A stretch of DNA of 64,000 nt from VRUE01 sp963702035 (GCA_963702035.1 OY969700.1:1116001-1180000); one strand, 5' to 3'. Positions 43,338 through 52,400 are shown, counted from the stretch's first letter. Translations and numbers: made by a program. The notes: generated from the letters alone by a model not told the origin.

Positions 43338-44306
43338 TTATGGCTGCGAAGGGGCGGCGCCGGCGGGCACCGAAAAGTCCGCGCGGGAGGAGCGCTGATC
43401 GCCGGCCTTGCCCGCCCAGACCGTGTCGATATTCGTCACCTTGACCCGGTAGAGCACCTTGGCCGGCCCGTAGACGAGTTCGAGCGGGAAGCCCGGTTCG
43501 ACTTCGGCCAGTTCGCAGGTGCCGCTCGGCGCGCGGGCGATGCAGTCGAATTCGCCGTCGAGGGACTGCACGTCGTTGGAGACGAGCCAGACGACCTTGC
43601 CGGTGTGGAGGTTGATGCTCATCGAGGTGACAACCGGCGCCTTCTTCCCGGGCAGCTGCGTCAGCGAGCGGACGTTATGGCGGAGTTCGGGGTCGCTCAT
43701 CTTCTGGCCGCCGTCGGCGGTCGTTTCCGTGTGGGAGATCTGCACGTCGAGGACGAATTCGAAGAGGCGGACGCCTTCGGTCTGGCCGCTGCCGGGGGGG
43801 CTCCCGCCGGAGCCGTTCGAAGAGCCGCCGCCGTGGGAGCCGCCGGAGGATCCGCCGCCGGCTTCCACTTCGACCGTGGTGCTTTCGGTCGTCACCGATT
43901 CTTCGCTGAAGGCCCCCGACGAGGACGATTCAGCGGAGGACGATCCTCCGCCCGAGGAGCCCGTGGCGGAGCCCCCTGCCGATTCGGTGTAGTGCTGCAC
44001 GAACGGGTCGGTCGCCGAGCGGCCGCGCAGGCGCTTGCGGTAGTCGCGCAGCCCCGGCGTCGCCTCGACGACGGTCAGCTTCGAGGTCTTTTCGGGAGAG
44101 GCGCCCAGCGCGGCGGCGCCGGGCGAGGGCAGCGCCGGCTGTTCGACTTCGCCGCCGAGCAGGAAGGGCACGGCGGCGATCGCGACCACGGCCAGGGCGA
44201 CCAGCGGCAGCAGCCGGCGGTCGCGCAGGTCGTAGTAGAGGTCCGAGAGGAAGTCCGGCACCTTCAGCTCGGGCATCTTCAGCTCCGGTCCCTTCAGCTT
44301 CTTCAT
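43338..44306 (-). CDS. PilP-position type IV pilus accessory protein
   Basis: 322 residues, last gene of the pilus operon, overlapping pilO by four bases. A lysine-rich N-terminus with KGPELKMPELKVPDFL repeats precedes one transmembrane helix (~34-50). A segment with RSATDPFVQHYT (~95) recalls the start of PilP-like linkers. A long Ser/Gly-rich stretch (~107-170) leads to a ~140-residue beta-rich extracytoplasmic domain with two cysteines. It has no close match I can name; position and topology suggest a fourth member of the PilM-N-O inner-membrane platform. Confidence 0.6.
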   Translation of the reverse strand: MKKLKGPELKMPELKVPDFLSDLYYDLRDRRLLPLVALAVVAIAAVPFLLGGEVEQPALPSPGAAALGASPEKTSKLTVVEATPGLRDYRKRLRGRSATDPFVQHYTESAGGSATGSSGGGSSSAESSSSGAFSEESVTTESTTVEVEAGGGSSGGSHGGGSSNGSGGSPPGSGQTEGVRLFEFVLDVQISHTETTADGGQKMSDPELRHNVRSLTQLPGKKAPVVTSMSINLHTGKVVWLVSNDVQSLDGEFDCIARAPSGTCELAEVEPGFPLELVYGPAKVLYRVKVTNIDTVWAGKAGDQRSSRADFSVPAGAAPSQP

Positions 44307-45076
44307 CGCGCCACACCTCCGGTGGTGGTCGAGGCCGGGGTCGCTTCGGTCGCGGGCGGGCTTTCCGGCAGGCCGCCGCCGGCGAGGCCCTGGCCGGGCG
44401 GGGTCAGATAGGCGGTGACGGAGAAGCTCGCTTCCAGGGTCGGGAATTCGGCTTTCGGCGCCGCCTGCAGGGAGAAGCCGTTGACGGTCAGCAGGCGCCC
44501 GTCGACGGTCACCTTTTCGTTTTGCGTCTTGACCATCTTGTCGAGGCCCTTGATGAAGTCGGCGACGTGGAAGAAGCTGCCGGTGAAGGTGAGCGTGTAG
44601 GGCATCACGCCGAGGCCGGCCGGGCCGACGGCCGCGCCCAGCGGCATGGTCGAGGCGGCGACCTCGGTCGGGGAGATCGGCGCGGCGCCTGCTTCCGCCG
44701 CCGAGGGCGTGGTTTCCGAGCTTTCCCCCGACCCTTCGGAGGAGAGCGCGAGGTTGCTGAAGCGCACCTGCGAGCGGTCGGCGATGTGGTTGACCTGGAC
44801 CAGCAGCGAGGCGGTTTCGTCGCCGCCCGGCACGGCCTTGCCGAGCACGACGAGCTTCTGGTATTCGACCGGGAAGTCGGCCTTCGCTTCTTCGGCGCCG
44901 GCGATTTCCGCTTCGTGCTGGGCGAGCGAGCCCTTGACCCGTTCGACCTGGGCTTCGAGCTTGCTCGCTTCGTCGCGCTTCGGGCTGAGCGCCATCGCGT
45001 AGAAGGCGACGCCGAGCACGACCAGGGCGAGCACCGCTACGACGGCGGCGTTGGATGAGCCGAGTTTCGCCTTCAT
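44303..45076 (-). CDS. pilO: Type IV pilus inner-membrane platform protein PilO
   Basis: 257 residues: a single N-terminal transmembrane helix (~10-30), a coiled-coil segment (KRDEASKLEAQVERVKGSLA ... ~35-60), and a ferredoxin-like periplasmic domain including YTLTFTGSFFHVADFIKGLD (~168-187), the most conserved part of PilO. Pro/Ser/Thr-rich tail. It follows pilN by one base and overlaps the PilP-position gene, as in standard pilMNO(P) operons. PilO and PilN heterodimerise to align the pilus motor with the pseudopilus. Confidence 0.88.
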   Translation of the reverse strand: MKAKLGSSNAAVVAVLALVVLGVAFYAMALSPKRDEASKLEAQVERVKGSLAQHEAEIAGAEEAKADFPVEYQKLVVLGKAVPGGDETASLLVQVNHIADRSQVRFSNLALSSEGSGESSETTPSAAEAGAAPISPTEVAASTMPLGAAVGPAGLGVMPYTLTFTGSFFHVADFIKGLDKMVKTQNEKVTVDGRLLTVNGFSLQAAPKAEFPTLEASFSVTAYLTPPGQGLAGGGLPESPPATEATPASTTTGGVAR

Positions 45077-45077
45077 C

Positions 45078-45863
45078 TCATTCGCCTTCCGTGCCTTCGG
45101 ACGATTCCGAGGAGGACGTGGATTCGGCCGTTTCGACCGGCGCCGAGACCGTCGATTCCGAGGATTCTTCGGTCGGGACCGGTGCGGCGTCGAAGGCGAC
45201 GACGAGGGCGAATTTGGCGATGAACGAGCGGGTGCGGCATTCGTCGCCGCTCGATCCGGTGTTGGCGCCCACTTCGGTTGACGCGGCTTCTTCGGCGTCT
45301 TCTTCTTCGCCCAGTTCGGAGGATTCGACCCCGACCCGGGTGACGCCGTCGATGTCCTTGAGCGCGATGACGAAGCCGGCGACCGCGTTCTGCCCCGAGG
45401 CGCAGCCGACCAGTTCCAGCGCCGGGCCCGGCGCCTGAGCGCGCAGATTCCCCGACGACCCGCCGCCGCCTTCGAGGCTGACGTCGGGCGAGGCGGTCGC
45501 GGTGAGGGTGGTGAGCCAGACGTCGCCCGGCAGGACCAGCGCCAGTTCGCGCATCACCCGTTCCCAGTCGAAGCGGCTGTCGGCGAGGCTCTGCACGGTC
45601 GCCACCCGCTGTTCGCTCATCTCCTGGAACTGGGTGTAGGAGGCGAGCTGCTGGGCCTTGGCCGCGGCCGCGGCGTCTTCGCTTTCCAAGGTCGCGACTT
45701 CGCTCTTGCTTTCGGAGATCTGGTTGTCGACCAGGACCAGCGCGCTGACGCCGATCAGCACCGCCACCAGGGCGGCGAGGACGATGTAGGGGAGCGGGCC
45801 GGTGCGCAGCGGCGCCTGTTCGCCGCGGCGGTCCTCGGGCGGGATCAGGTTGACGGGGCGCAT
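45078..45863 (-). CDS. pilN: Type IV pilus inner-membrane platform protein PilN
   Basis: 261 residues. The N-terminal motif RPVNLIPPEDRR (~2-13) is the PilM-binding peptide conserved in PilN (INLLP-type). A transmembrane helix (~27-47), coiled coil (~50-90) and periplasmic domain with FDWERVMRELALVLPGDVWL follow. The C-terminal ~50 residues are acidic Ser/Thr/Glu low complexity (an unusual tail). Directly between pilM and pilO with gaps of three and one bases. Confidence 0.9.
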   Translation of the reverse strand: MRPVNLIPPEDRRGEQAPLRTGPLPYIVLAALVAVLIGVSALVLVDNQISESKSEVATLESEDAAAAAKAQQLASYTQFQEMSEQRVATVQSLADSRFDWERVMRELALVLPGDVWLTTLTATASPDVSLEGGGGSSGNLRAQAPGPALELVGCASGQNAVAGFVIALKDIDGVTRVGVESSELGEEEDAEEAASTEVGANTGSSGDECRTRSFIAKFALVVAFDAAPVPTEESSESTVSAPVETAESTSSSESSEGTEGE

Positions 45864-45866
45864 CCC

Positions 45867-46979
45867 TCAGTCCTCCAAGGCAAGGCCGAATGGGACGGTG
45901 AGGCGCGCGGCCGAGGGCTCGTCGAAGCTGCCGAGCGCCGCCGGGCGGGCGACGGAGATCGGCATGCCGAGGCCGGCTTCCATCCGTGCCGGCAGGCCGG
46001 GGATGGCACTGCCGGGGCCGCAGAGGACGATCCTCTCGACCGGCAGAACGGCCTCCTGGGCGCCGTAGTAGTCGAGCGAGAGGCGCAGCTCGTCGGTCAG
46101 CGAGCCGACGCCGTCCTCGAGCGTGCGCCGCGCCTCGGCGATCGTCTCGGCGTCGCCGTCGAGATCCTCGATCGGGGTCTCGAGCCCGACGTAGGAGAGC
46201 CACTGGGCGGTGTGCTCGGGGGCGAGCCCGCGAGCGGCCGCCAGGCGGGCTGAAAGAGCCTCGAAACCGACGTGGGAGACGCGGGTGAAGAGGCAGGCGC
46301 GGCCTCGCGCCACGGCGAGGTTGGTGACGTCGCCGAGGCTGCAGTAGAGGACGGCTCCGGCCTGGCCCTCCCCCGGCTCGGCGGCGCCGTCCGGCTGCGC
46401 ACCGGCGCCGGCGAGGGCGCGGATCATGCCGAAGGCGGCGAGGTTGACGCCGACCGGGTCGAGGCCGGCGCGGCGCAGCGGCTCGACGAAGGAGGCGACC
46501 ATCTCGCGGCGAGCGGCGGCGACGACGACATCGACCTGGGCGGTGCCGCCCTCCTCGGCGGCGACGCCGCCGACGACCTGGTGCTCGAGCACGGCCTGGT
46601 CGAGCGGCATCGGCATCTGCTCCTGGGCCTGGAAGCGGACCGCCGCCTCCATCTCCTTGGCGTCCTCGATCGCCGGCAGGCGCATCATCCGGACGACGAG
46701 GCGCTGGTTGCCGATCCCGACCCGCACCCGCTTGGAGAGCTTGTGCTCGGCGAAGAACGACTTCAGCGCCGCGGAGAGGAGGCCCGGATCGAGCACCTCG
46801 CCCTCGTGGAAGGCGCCGGCGTCGAGAGCGCCGATAGCGGAGGCGGTCACCTGGACCGAGCCGTTGACCGCGACCTCGGTCGCGGCGATGCTGCCGGCCT
46901 CGATGTCGAGGCCGACGACCGGTCCGAGCTTGGGCTTGGTCAGGGAGAACTTGGGCTTGGTCAGGGCAAAGGAAGGCAC
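45867..46979 (-). CDS. pilM: Type IV pilus assembly ATPase-like protein PilM
   Basis: 370 residues, actin-like fold. GTG start at 46979 with GGGAGGG upstream. The N-terminus begins with a duplicated heptad (FALTKPK, FSLTKPK) before VVGLDIEAGSIAATEV (phosphate-1 loop). RFQAQEQMPMPLDQAVLEH (~118-136) and the C-terminal VERIVLCGPGSAIPGLPARM (adenosine motif) are typical PilM blocks. It sits on the cytoplasmic face, binding the PilN N-terminus. First of the pilMNO set. Confidence 0.92.
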   Translation of the reverse strand: MPSFALTKPKFSLTKPKLGPVVGLDIEAGSIAATEVAVNGSVQVTASAIGALDAGAFHEGEVLDPGLLSAALKSFFAEHKLSKRVRVGIGNQRLVVRMMRLPAIEDAKEMEAAVRFQAQEQMPMPLDQAVLEHQVVGGVAAEEGGTAQVDVVVAAARREMVASFVEPLRRAGLDPVGVNLAAFGMIRALAGAGAQPDGAAEPGEGQAGAVLYCSLGDVTNLAVARGRACLFTRVSHVGFEALSARLAAARGLAPEHTAQWLSYVGLETPIEDLDGDAETIAEARRTLEDGVGSLTDELRLSLDYYGAQEAVLPVERIVLCGPGSAIPGLPARMEAGLGMPISVARPAALGSFDEPSAARLTVPFGLALED

Positions 46980-47071
46980 GCCCTCCCTGCATCGACAGAG
47001 ATGCCCCAGACCTTTCGCCCTGCAACTACCCAGTTATAGGAAAACCTGGACGGACCTACGAGTGGGCGGGC

Positions 47072-47830
47072 CTAGAAGGTGCCGAGATACCAATCGACGA
47101 TCTGTTCGCCGGCCAGAAGGCCGATCACGCCGCCGAGGGCGAGGAACGGGCCGAAGGGAACGGCCTGCTTGCGAGCCGCCGCCCCGTGGCGGGCGATCAG
47201 CGCCAGGCCGAAGAGCGAGCCGGCGGCGAAGCCGATCAGCAGCGCCGGCGCCACCGAGCGGCCCAGGTAGAGGCCCATTACGGCGGCGAGCTTGACGTCG
47301 CCCATCCCCATCCCGCGCGGATAGGCGAGCGCGACCGCGAAGAGCAGGCCGCCCGCCGCCGCCGCGGCGATCGCCCGTTCGGGCAGGCTCGAGGGGTCGA
47401 GGCCGGCGGCGAGCGCGACTCCGGCGAACGCCGAGACGAGCAGGATCTTGTTCGGGATCAGCCGCAGCTCGAGATCGGTCAGCGTGATCGCCGCAAGGGT
47501 GGCGACGAAGACCAGCCCGAGCGCCAGCTGCGCCGGTTCGTCCCGGAAGACCAACACGGTCACCGCGAAGAGCAGCCCGGTGCCGATCTCGATCAGCGGA
47601 TAGCGGGCGGAGATCCGCTCGCCGCAATGCCGGCAACGCCCGCGCAGCAGCAGCCAGGAGACGACCGGGATGTTGTCGTAGGCGGCGATCTGGGCGCCGC
47701 AGCTCGCGCAGCGCGAGCGCGGCCCGACGATCGACTCGCCCCGCGGCACCCGGTGGGCGACCACGCTGAGGAAGCTGCCGGTCACGGCGCCGCCGATGAA
47801 CCCGAATGAGGCTATAGCCGCCATCTGCAC
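47072..47830 (-). CDS. pilD: Prepilin peptidase/methylase
   Basis: 252 residues with about seven transmembrane helices. The cytoplasmic loop has two CxxC pairs (SRCASCGAQ and GRCRHCGER, ~40-72), the zinc-binding N-terminal methylase/peptidase domain of full-length type A24A enzymes. Catalytic aspartates occur in TLTDLELRLIPN (~125) and GMGMGDVKLAA (GxGD, ~178). It would cleave and N-methylate PilA and the three minor pilins encoded upstream. It lies between the PilX-like gene and pilM. Confidence 0.94.
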   Translation of the reverse strand: MQMAAIASFGFIGGAVTGSFLSVVAHRVPRGESIVGPRSRCASCGAQIAAYDNIPVVSWLLLRGRCRHCGERISARYPLIEIGTGLLFAVTVLVFRDEPAQLALGLVFVATLAAITLTDLELRLIPNKILLVSAFAGVALAAGLDPSSLPERAIAAAAAGGLLFAVALAYPRGMGMGDVKLAAVMGLYLGRSVAPALLIGFAAGSLFGLALIARHGAAARKQAVPFGPFLALGGVIGLLAGEQIVDWYLGTF

Positions 47831-47893
47831 GGTGTGGGATCGGCGCCGTGGGGCCGATCCTTGAGGTTCAGGCGAGGGCGCCCGCCGGACGGA

Positions 47894-49561
47894 TCAGGGG
47901 TAGTCGAGCGTCTCGCGCTGGATGTGCCAGGCGGGCTCCACCGGATCGAGGAAGTTGGGCGGCTCCATGTAGCGCAGGCGGTCGTCGTATTCGTAGCTCT
48001 TTTTGTAGCCCGTTCCGGAGGTGACGCCGACCGCCCCGCGGAACTTCTGCGAGATCGCGCCCTTCACTTTCAAGGTGCCCAGCGAGCTGCCACAGTCGTA
48101 GTGGTCGACGATGAACGAGTGTTCGATGGCGAGAATCGCCGCTTCGATCGTCGGGCTCGAAAGGGTCCCGGTGGCGTTTTCGCCGGAATGGCATTCGTTC
48201 TTGCCGGTCTCGGCGGGCACCATGTTGCTCGGACAGCCTTCGACACCACCGGTCTCACCGCTTTTCTTGTTGCGACAGAACGGGTGCTTGACCCGGACGA
48301 AGTTGTTGGCGATCAGGCCCAGCAGGCCCTGGGTTCCGGAGTTCCTGGTGATGTTGCCGTTGACGATGATGTCGTTCTCGGCGGCGATCGTCAGCTGGCT
48401 CGAGTAGTTGCCGCTGACGTAGGCGATCCCGCAATCCAAGCCTTCGGGATAGCTCGAATACGTCGCTTTGAACGGCGAGTACTGCGGGCACTGCGGCCAG
48501 GGCTTGATTTTGCCGCTTTCGACCAGATCCGGGCAGGAGCCGTTCTGGATATAGATGACGCCGCTGGTCGGAAAGGGCACGTTGGCGACTTTGCCTTTGT
48601 TGGTCGTCACCGTCATTTTCGTGCCTTCGAGTTCGATCTTGGTCTGGCAGGAAAACGTGTATTCGGGCCCGGCGATTTTCTTCAACCGTTCGTTCGTCGC
48701 CGGCGGTTTCAGAACCGGTGCCGTGGTCACGAGCGGCCCCGCGAAAGTGGGGTTCGCCGTGCCGTAGCCATAGCAGCCGGCGTCGAGCCAGCCTTTGGGC
48801 GGCGCGCTGACCTCGATCAGGTCGGAGCTGTCGCGTCCGAATTTCGGCGTGCCGCAGATCGCCAGGTCGTCGTTCGTGTGCAACGGGCCTTTGATTTCAT
48901 CGCCGCTGATGAAGACGATCGTGTCGCACCAGGAAATCCGCCCTTCCCGGCGGAATTTTTCGCAGTTTTCGTAGGCGTAGTTGACCGAGGATTCGCTGCC
49001 ATAGGTGACTGGGTCCGAGGTCTCGTACTGGGTGAAGTAGATGTAGTCGAGCAGGCTCGCCCGCTTATAGGTCGCGACCAGGGAGGCCTTGGCGCCGCCT
49101 GCGTAACCGGTCGAGCGGATGCGGAAGGAACCGGTGTTGACGCCACCGGACTCGAGCATCGATTCGGTCGGATGGGCCGTTTCGCACGTCGAATGGCCGG
49201 ATTCCGGCCAACCGGCCGGCAGCAGTTCGATCGCGTAGGTCTCTCCCGCCGGACCCGGCACCGAGCGACGCCTCGCGGTCGAGCCCGCCTGGTTGACCGC
49301 GTTCGGTTCCGGCACTTCGGCGCAGCGTGCCCAGTAGCTGTTGTCGTTGTTGAGGTGGAACGAGTAGTCGGCGATGCCGGCCTCCGCCGCCGCATGCGCA
49401 CGGCGGTGGTTGAGGTCGAACTGGACGAGGTTGACGTCGCCGTTGGTCGCCGCCAGCGTCGCCGCCGCCAGCATCGAGACGAGCGAGATCGCGCCGATCA
49501 CGGCGATCATCGTGTAGCCGCCCTCCTCGCGGAGGCGCTTGCGCACGGCGTTCAAAGACAT
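47894..49561 (-). CDS. Large PilX-like pseudopilin
   Basis: 555 residues. Prepilin-like N-terminus EEGGYTMIAVIGAISLVSML (~12-31), with G as the cleavage residue and no Glu at +5, as in several PilX/GspK-type minor pilins. The long C-terminal part has an even spread of cysteines (about 18), beta-rich sequence and the block ENDIIVNGNITRNSG (~400) typical of a right-handed beta-helix-like pilin extension. GAA and TTT codons are more frequent here than in housekeeping neighbours. Overlaps the PilW-like gene by ten bases. Confidence 0.82.
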   Translation of the reverse strand: MSLNAVRKRLREEGGYTMIAVIGAISLVSMLAAATLAATNGDVNLVQFDLNHRRAHAAAEAGIADYSFHLNNDNSYWARCAEVPEPNAVNQAGSTARRRSVPGPAGETYAIELLPAGWPESGHSTCETAHPTESMLESGGVNTGSFRIRSTGYAGGAKASLVATYKRASLLDYIYFTQYETSDPVTYGSESSVNYAYENCEKFRREGRISWCDTIVFISGDEIKGPLHTNDDLAICGTPKFGRDSSDLIEVSAPPKGWLDAGCYGYGTANPTFAGPLVTTAPVLKPPATNERLKKIAGPEYTFSCQTKIELEGTKMTVTTNKGKVANVPFPTSGVIYIQNGSCPDLVESGKIKPWPQCPQYSPFKATYSSYPEGLDCGIAYVSGNYSSQLTIAAENDIIVNGNITRNSGTQGLLGLIANNFVRVKHPFCRNKKSGETGGVEGCPSNMVPAETGKNECHSGENATGTLSSPTIEAAILAIEHSFIVDHYDCGSSLGTLKVKGAISQKFRGAVGVTSGTGYKKSYEYDDRLRYMEPPNFLDPVEPAWHIQRETLDYP

Positions 49562-50244
49562 GGCAGGTTCACCTGGGCGCTGTCCTCGGAGGCCGGTTCG
49601 ATGCGCAGCGTCGCCGAGTCGGTGAGGGTGACCAGGGCGCTCGGGTCGGAGACGGCGCCCGCGCGGGGCGCGACCGTGAAGGCGATGTTGACCTCGACCG
49701 CCCTCGCCGCGTCTTCTTTGCTGAGCGGAGTCACAAGCGGCGTCGTCGCAACCTGGCCGCCTTCGTAGGCGAAGTAGCTGAAGACCGGGACGGTAGCGGG
49801 CGGTTCGCCGGCCTTCGCGGTGGCGATGCCATCGACGAGCTGCACCGGGGACGAAGGGGTGCCATAGGTCCAGTCGGCGGGTTCGCTGCCGCTGCCCAGG
49901 GCGGTCGTTTCCGTCAGCGCCCCTCCCGAGAAGGTGAAGACGTACCTGTTGGGAGTCGGGCTGACGGCGGATCCGCTCTTCGAGAGGAGGATCAGCGAGC
50001 TGTCGCTGCTTTCTTCCTGCACCGGCGCGAGGCCCGGGGAGACGCAGGCCGAGTGGAGCCGGTCGATGATCCGATTCATCGTCGGCCGGCCGCGCTGGTT
50101 GGCGATCACGTGCTCGGAGACCCGGTTCTGATTGCCGGTGGCCACCTGAACCATCGCCATGATCGCGGCCAGCACGACCAGCGAGATCATCATGCCCACC
50201 AACAGCTCGACCAGGGTGTAGCCGTGCTCGTCTCTCATGGGCAT
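49552..50244 (-). CDS. PilW-like minor pilin
   Basis: 230 residues. Class III signal MRDEHGYTLVELLVGMMISL (G|Y cleavage with Glu at +5), a long hydrophobic helix, then a beta-rich globular region with cysteines near positions 66 and 229. The motif RMNRIIDRLHSAC-type region (NQRGRPTMNRIIDRLHSAC, ~48-66) is seen in PilW-like proteins. It overlaps the PilV-like gene upstream and the PilX-like gene downstream by ten bases each, so stoichiometry is probably set by coupling. Confidence 0.85.
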   Translation of the reverse strand: MPMRDEHGYTLVELLVGMMISLVVLAAIMAMVQVATGNQNRVSEHVIANQRGRPTMNRIIDRLHSACVSPGLAPVQEESSDSSLILLSKSGSAVSPTPNRYVFTFSGGALTETTALGSGSEPADWTYGTPSSPVQLVDGIATAKAGEPPATVPVFSYFAYEGGQVATTPLVTPLSKEDAARAVEVNIAFTVAPRAGAVSDPSALVTLTDSATLRIEPASEDSAQVNLPCL

Positions 50245-51569
50245 GGGCCCGCCAGAGCCCCCGGGTCGCTGAGGTAGACCGGCAGAGGGGTGCCCGCCTC
50301 CATTTTTTCCGGTTCCAGCGGGACTTTCACCCCGCCGCCGACGACGACGTGCTTTTTGCCGTCCGAGACGCAGACGTCATAGGTCCCATATGGGAGGCCG
50401 GGATCCGGCAGTTCTCCTTGAGAATTCGTCGTGAGCGTGCGCACGACCGGTTCGCCTTCTTCGCAGCTGGTGTCGGCCAGCTTCACGGTCGCGCCTTCGA
50501 CCGGGATGTTTTCGGGGTCTTCTCCGCTCGCCCCACTCCACGCCGTCAGGTGCAGCGCCGGCAACTCGATCGTGACGTCGGTGTTCCCACTCGGCGAAAC
50601 CAGGGCTTCCGCTACCGGGCCGGGTCCGGTCAGTTCGCCGGCCGGCAGTGGTTCGTTGCCGACGCAGGTCCCAGCGTAGACGGCGTAGGTCGAGGAGAAC
50701 GGGAAGAGCGGCTTGGCCGTCACTTCCGCCTGGGGAGCGCCCGGCGTTCCGAATATGCGGGCCACTTTCATGCCGCTGTTGTAGGCGACGATGGCGTCGG
50801 CGCTGGAGGGGGTCAGTTTCCCTTCCACCATGGTTTCGAATTTGGCCGTCACTTCGCCGGGTTTGGCGTACTGGAGCGCCAGCGTGTTGGTGCTCTCTTC
50901 GACCACGCTCGTTTTCAACGGTTTCGGCGCCTGGCCGTCTTTGTTGACCAGCGTCGGGCCCGAAAGCGTCAACGAGTATTCCCCTTTTGGCAGATCGCCG
51001 AAGATCGCGCAGCCGTCGAGACCCGTGTAGCCAAAGAAAGTGCCGGCGCCGGTGCCGGTCAACCCGACTTTTTCGATGCCGGCGCTTTCTGCATCGACGA
51101 TCTGGATCGCCAGCGAGCCCCTGCTGGCCGAGATCGATCCGTTCGGCGGCGCGACGAGGCTCTGGGCGACGACCGGGGCGCGAGTGCCGATCGAAGGCCA
51201 GGTCACCGTCGAGCGGATCTCGACGTAATCGGCAGAGGCTTCCCCTTCTTTGCAGGAGGCGGTGCCGGCTTTATCGGTCTGGAACTCAGCCGCCGATTCC
51301 ACCGTGTAGGGGGTTTTTTCGATCGTCACGACTTTCGTCTGCTGCAGGTTGGCGAGGGCGGAGATCCGCATCGTCCGCAGCCGCGCCAGGTCGGCCTGAG
51401 CCAGCCCGTCCGCCTGCGCCCGGTGGCGCTCCTCGGCGCTGGCGCGCGTGCCGGCCTCGAAGGCGCCGAAGACGCCGACGGCGGTGATCACGAGCATGAT
51501 CGCGCTGACCAGCACCTCGATGATGATGCTGCCCTGCTCGCTCTCGTTCTGATTCACGCGGGGACGCAC
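50235..51569 (-). CDS. PilV-like minor pilin with Ig/carboxypeptidase-regulatory-like domains
   Basis: 444 residues, far longer than a normal PilV (~150-200). N-terminus SEQGSIIIEVLVSAIMLVIT is a prepilin signal (G|S, Glu at +5). The first ~130 residues after it are pilin-like. Two beta-sandwich modules follow: LAIQIVDAESAGIEKVGLTG with GDLPKGEYSLTLSG, and VEGATVKLADTSCEEGEPVV with PGLPYGTYDVCVSDG, resembling SpaA/carboxypeptidase regulatory folds. They would sit at the pilus tip and may bind a surface. It is the first gene after the pilA terminator. Confidence 0.8.
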   Translation of the reverse strand: MRPRVNQNESEQGSIIIEVLVSAIMLVITAVGVFGAFEAGTRASAEERHRAQADGLAQADLARLRTMRISALANLQQTKVVTIEKTPYTVESAAEFQTDKAGTASCKEGEASADYVEIRSTVTWPSIGTRAPVVAQSLVAPPNGSISASRGSLAIQIVDAESAGIEKVGLTGTGAGTFFGYTGLDGCAIFGDLPKGEYSLTLSGPTLVNKDGQAPKPLKTSVVEESTNTLALQYAKPGEVTAKFETMVEGKLTPSSADAIVAYNSGMKVARIFGTPGAPQAEVTAKPLFPFSSTYAVYAGTCVGNEPLPAGELTGPGPVAEALVSPSGNTDVTIELPALHLTAWSGASGEDPENIPVEGATVKLADTSCEEGEPVVRTLTTNSQGELPDPGLPYGTYDVCVSDGKKHVVVGGGVKVPLEPEKMEAGTPLPVYLSDPGALAGPCP

Positions 51570-51680
51570 CCACTCCCTATCGGCGCGCCGGGACGGCTTC
51601 TATAGCCGAAAAGACGAGCTTCGTGGACGTTTGATGAGGAGTTGACTGGGCCGGCGGTACCGACCGAGGCGTGGGCATGC

Positions 51681-51708
51681 AAAGGGCGGGCCCGAAGGCC
51701 CGCCCTTT
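51681..51708. terminator. Terminator hairpin downstream of pilA
   Basis: AAAGGGCGGGCC-CGAA-GGCCCGCCCTTT is a perfect 12-bp stem with a 4-base loop, 54 bases beyond the pilA stop. Partial read-through would supply the minor pilin operon at lower level, a common way to keep major pilin in excess. Confidence 0.8.
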
Positions 51709-51761
51709 GTCAAGCTCGCTGGCCATTTCGCTGGCCAACGCTCTCTTGCTATGCGAAACGA

Positions 51762-52241
51762 CTATTTACTCCAGTCGCCAGGTTCGGCCGGACAACCGCC
51801 GGATTTGAACGGCAAACAGCTGAATTTCACAACTCCACCCGCTTCGCGGCTGATGGTGAATTCGTGGACAGGGCTGGTTCCGGAGACCGCGGTAACGCTG
51901 AACGTAGTGGCGTTGCTGGTTACCTTGATTTCGTTGGCCCCACCTTTTTCTTCCACGAGCGTCGGCTCGATGGTGTGAAGGTCCGCGGAGGTCGCGGCGG
52001 CGTAGCTACCGCCGTTTTCGGTGGCAAAGGTCTCCATCGCCGTCTCAGCCGTCCGCGCCGCGGACTTGGCCTGGGCGTCGGTGGCCTTTTCCCGCTGGTT
52101 GAAGAAGGCGGGGATCGCGATTGCGGCAAGGATGCCGAGGATGAGCATGACGACGAGGAGCTCGATCAGCGTGAAGCCGGCCTCACCCTTCTCGCCACTG
52201 AGCCGGGCGCCTACTTTGGCCCGGAGATTCTGGAGAAACAT
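51762..52241 (-). CDS. pilA: Major type IV pilin
   Basis: 159 residues. Leader MFLQNLRAKVGARLSGEKGEA ends in G before FTLIELLVVMLILGILAAIA (mature residue 1 Phe, Glu at +5), the classic type IV pilin helix. The ~110-residue globular part has two cysteines near the C-terminus (FSCLPFKSGGCPAEPG), forming a small D-loop. The strong ribosome site AGGAGGT precedes the ATG. The ~300-base leader holds a c-di-GMP-I type riboswitch, so pilin level should respond to the second messenger. Confidence 0.95.
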   Translation of the reverse strand: MFLQNLRAKVGARLSGEKGEAGFTLIELLVVMLILGILAAIAIPAFFNQREKATDAQAKSAARTAETAMETFATENGGSYAAATSADLHTIEPTLVEEKGGANEIKVTSNATTFSVTAVSGTSPVHEFTISREAGGVVKFSCLPFKSGGCPAEPGDWSK

Positions 52242-52311
52242 TAGTGACCTCCTATGGTCCTAATCGTTTGCGCCAGAGCCCCGTCGCTTGAAGCCACGTG
52301 GTGTCTGTCGA

Positions 52312-52400
52312 CCCCGGTGGTAGCCCGGCCGGCTTCCGGATGGAAGCCCCGCAAGCTTTGCGCCCCCGCCTCACAGCGGGTTTGCCTTTTGCACCGAAGC
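52312..52400 (-). ncRNA. Cyclic di-GMP-I (GEMM-like) riboswitch in the pilA leader
   Basis: On the minus strand the conserved GEMM-I blocks occur in order: GGCAAACC (52379-52386), a stem CCGCT/GGCGG capped by a GTGA (GNRA) tetraloop, GGCGCAAAGC (around 52355-52363), a second stem GGCTTCC/GGAAGCC, and GCCGGGCTACC, with CGGT/ACCG closing the base. This is the class I c-di-GMP aptamer layout, including the tetraloop for the tertiary contact. The pilA start is about 70 bases downstream. Whether the ligand is c-di-GMP or 3',3'-cGAMP is not settled by inspection, nor is on versus off. Confidence 0.85.

Noticed and set aside
45073..47025. 650-codon minus-strand frame across pilM and pilN
   Set aside because: Out of frame with two well-supported pilus genes, very Arg-rich, no domain.
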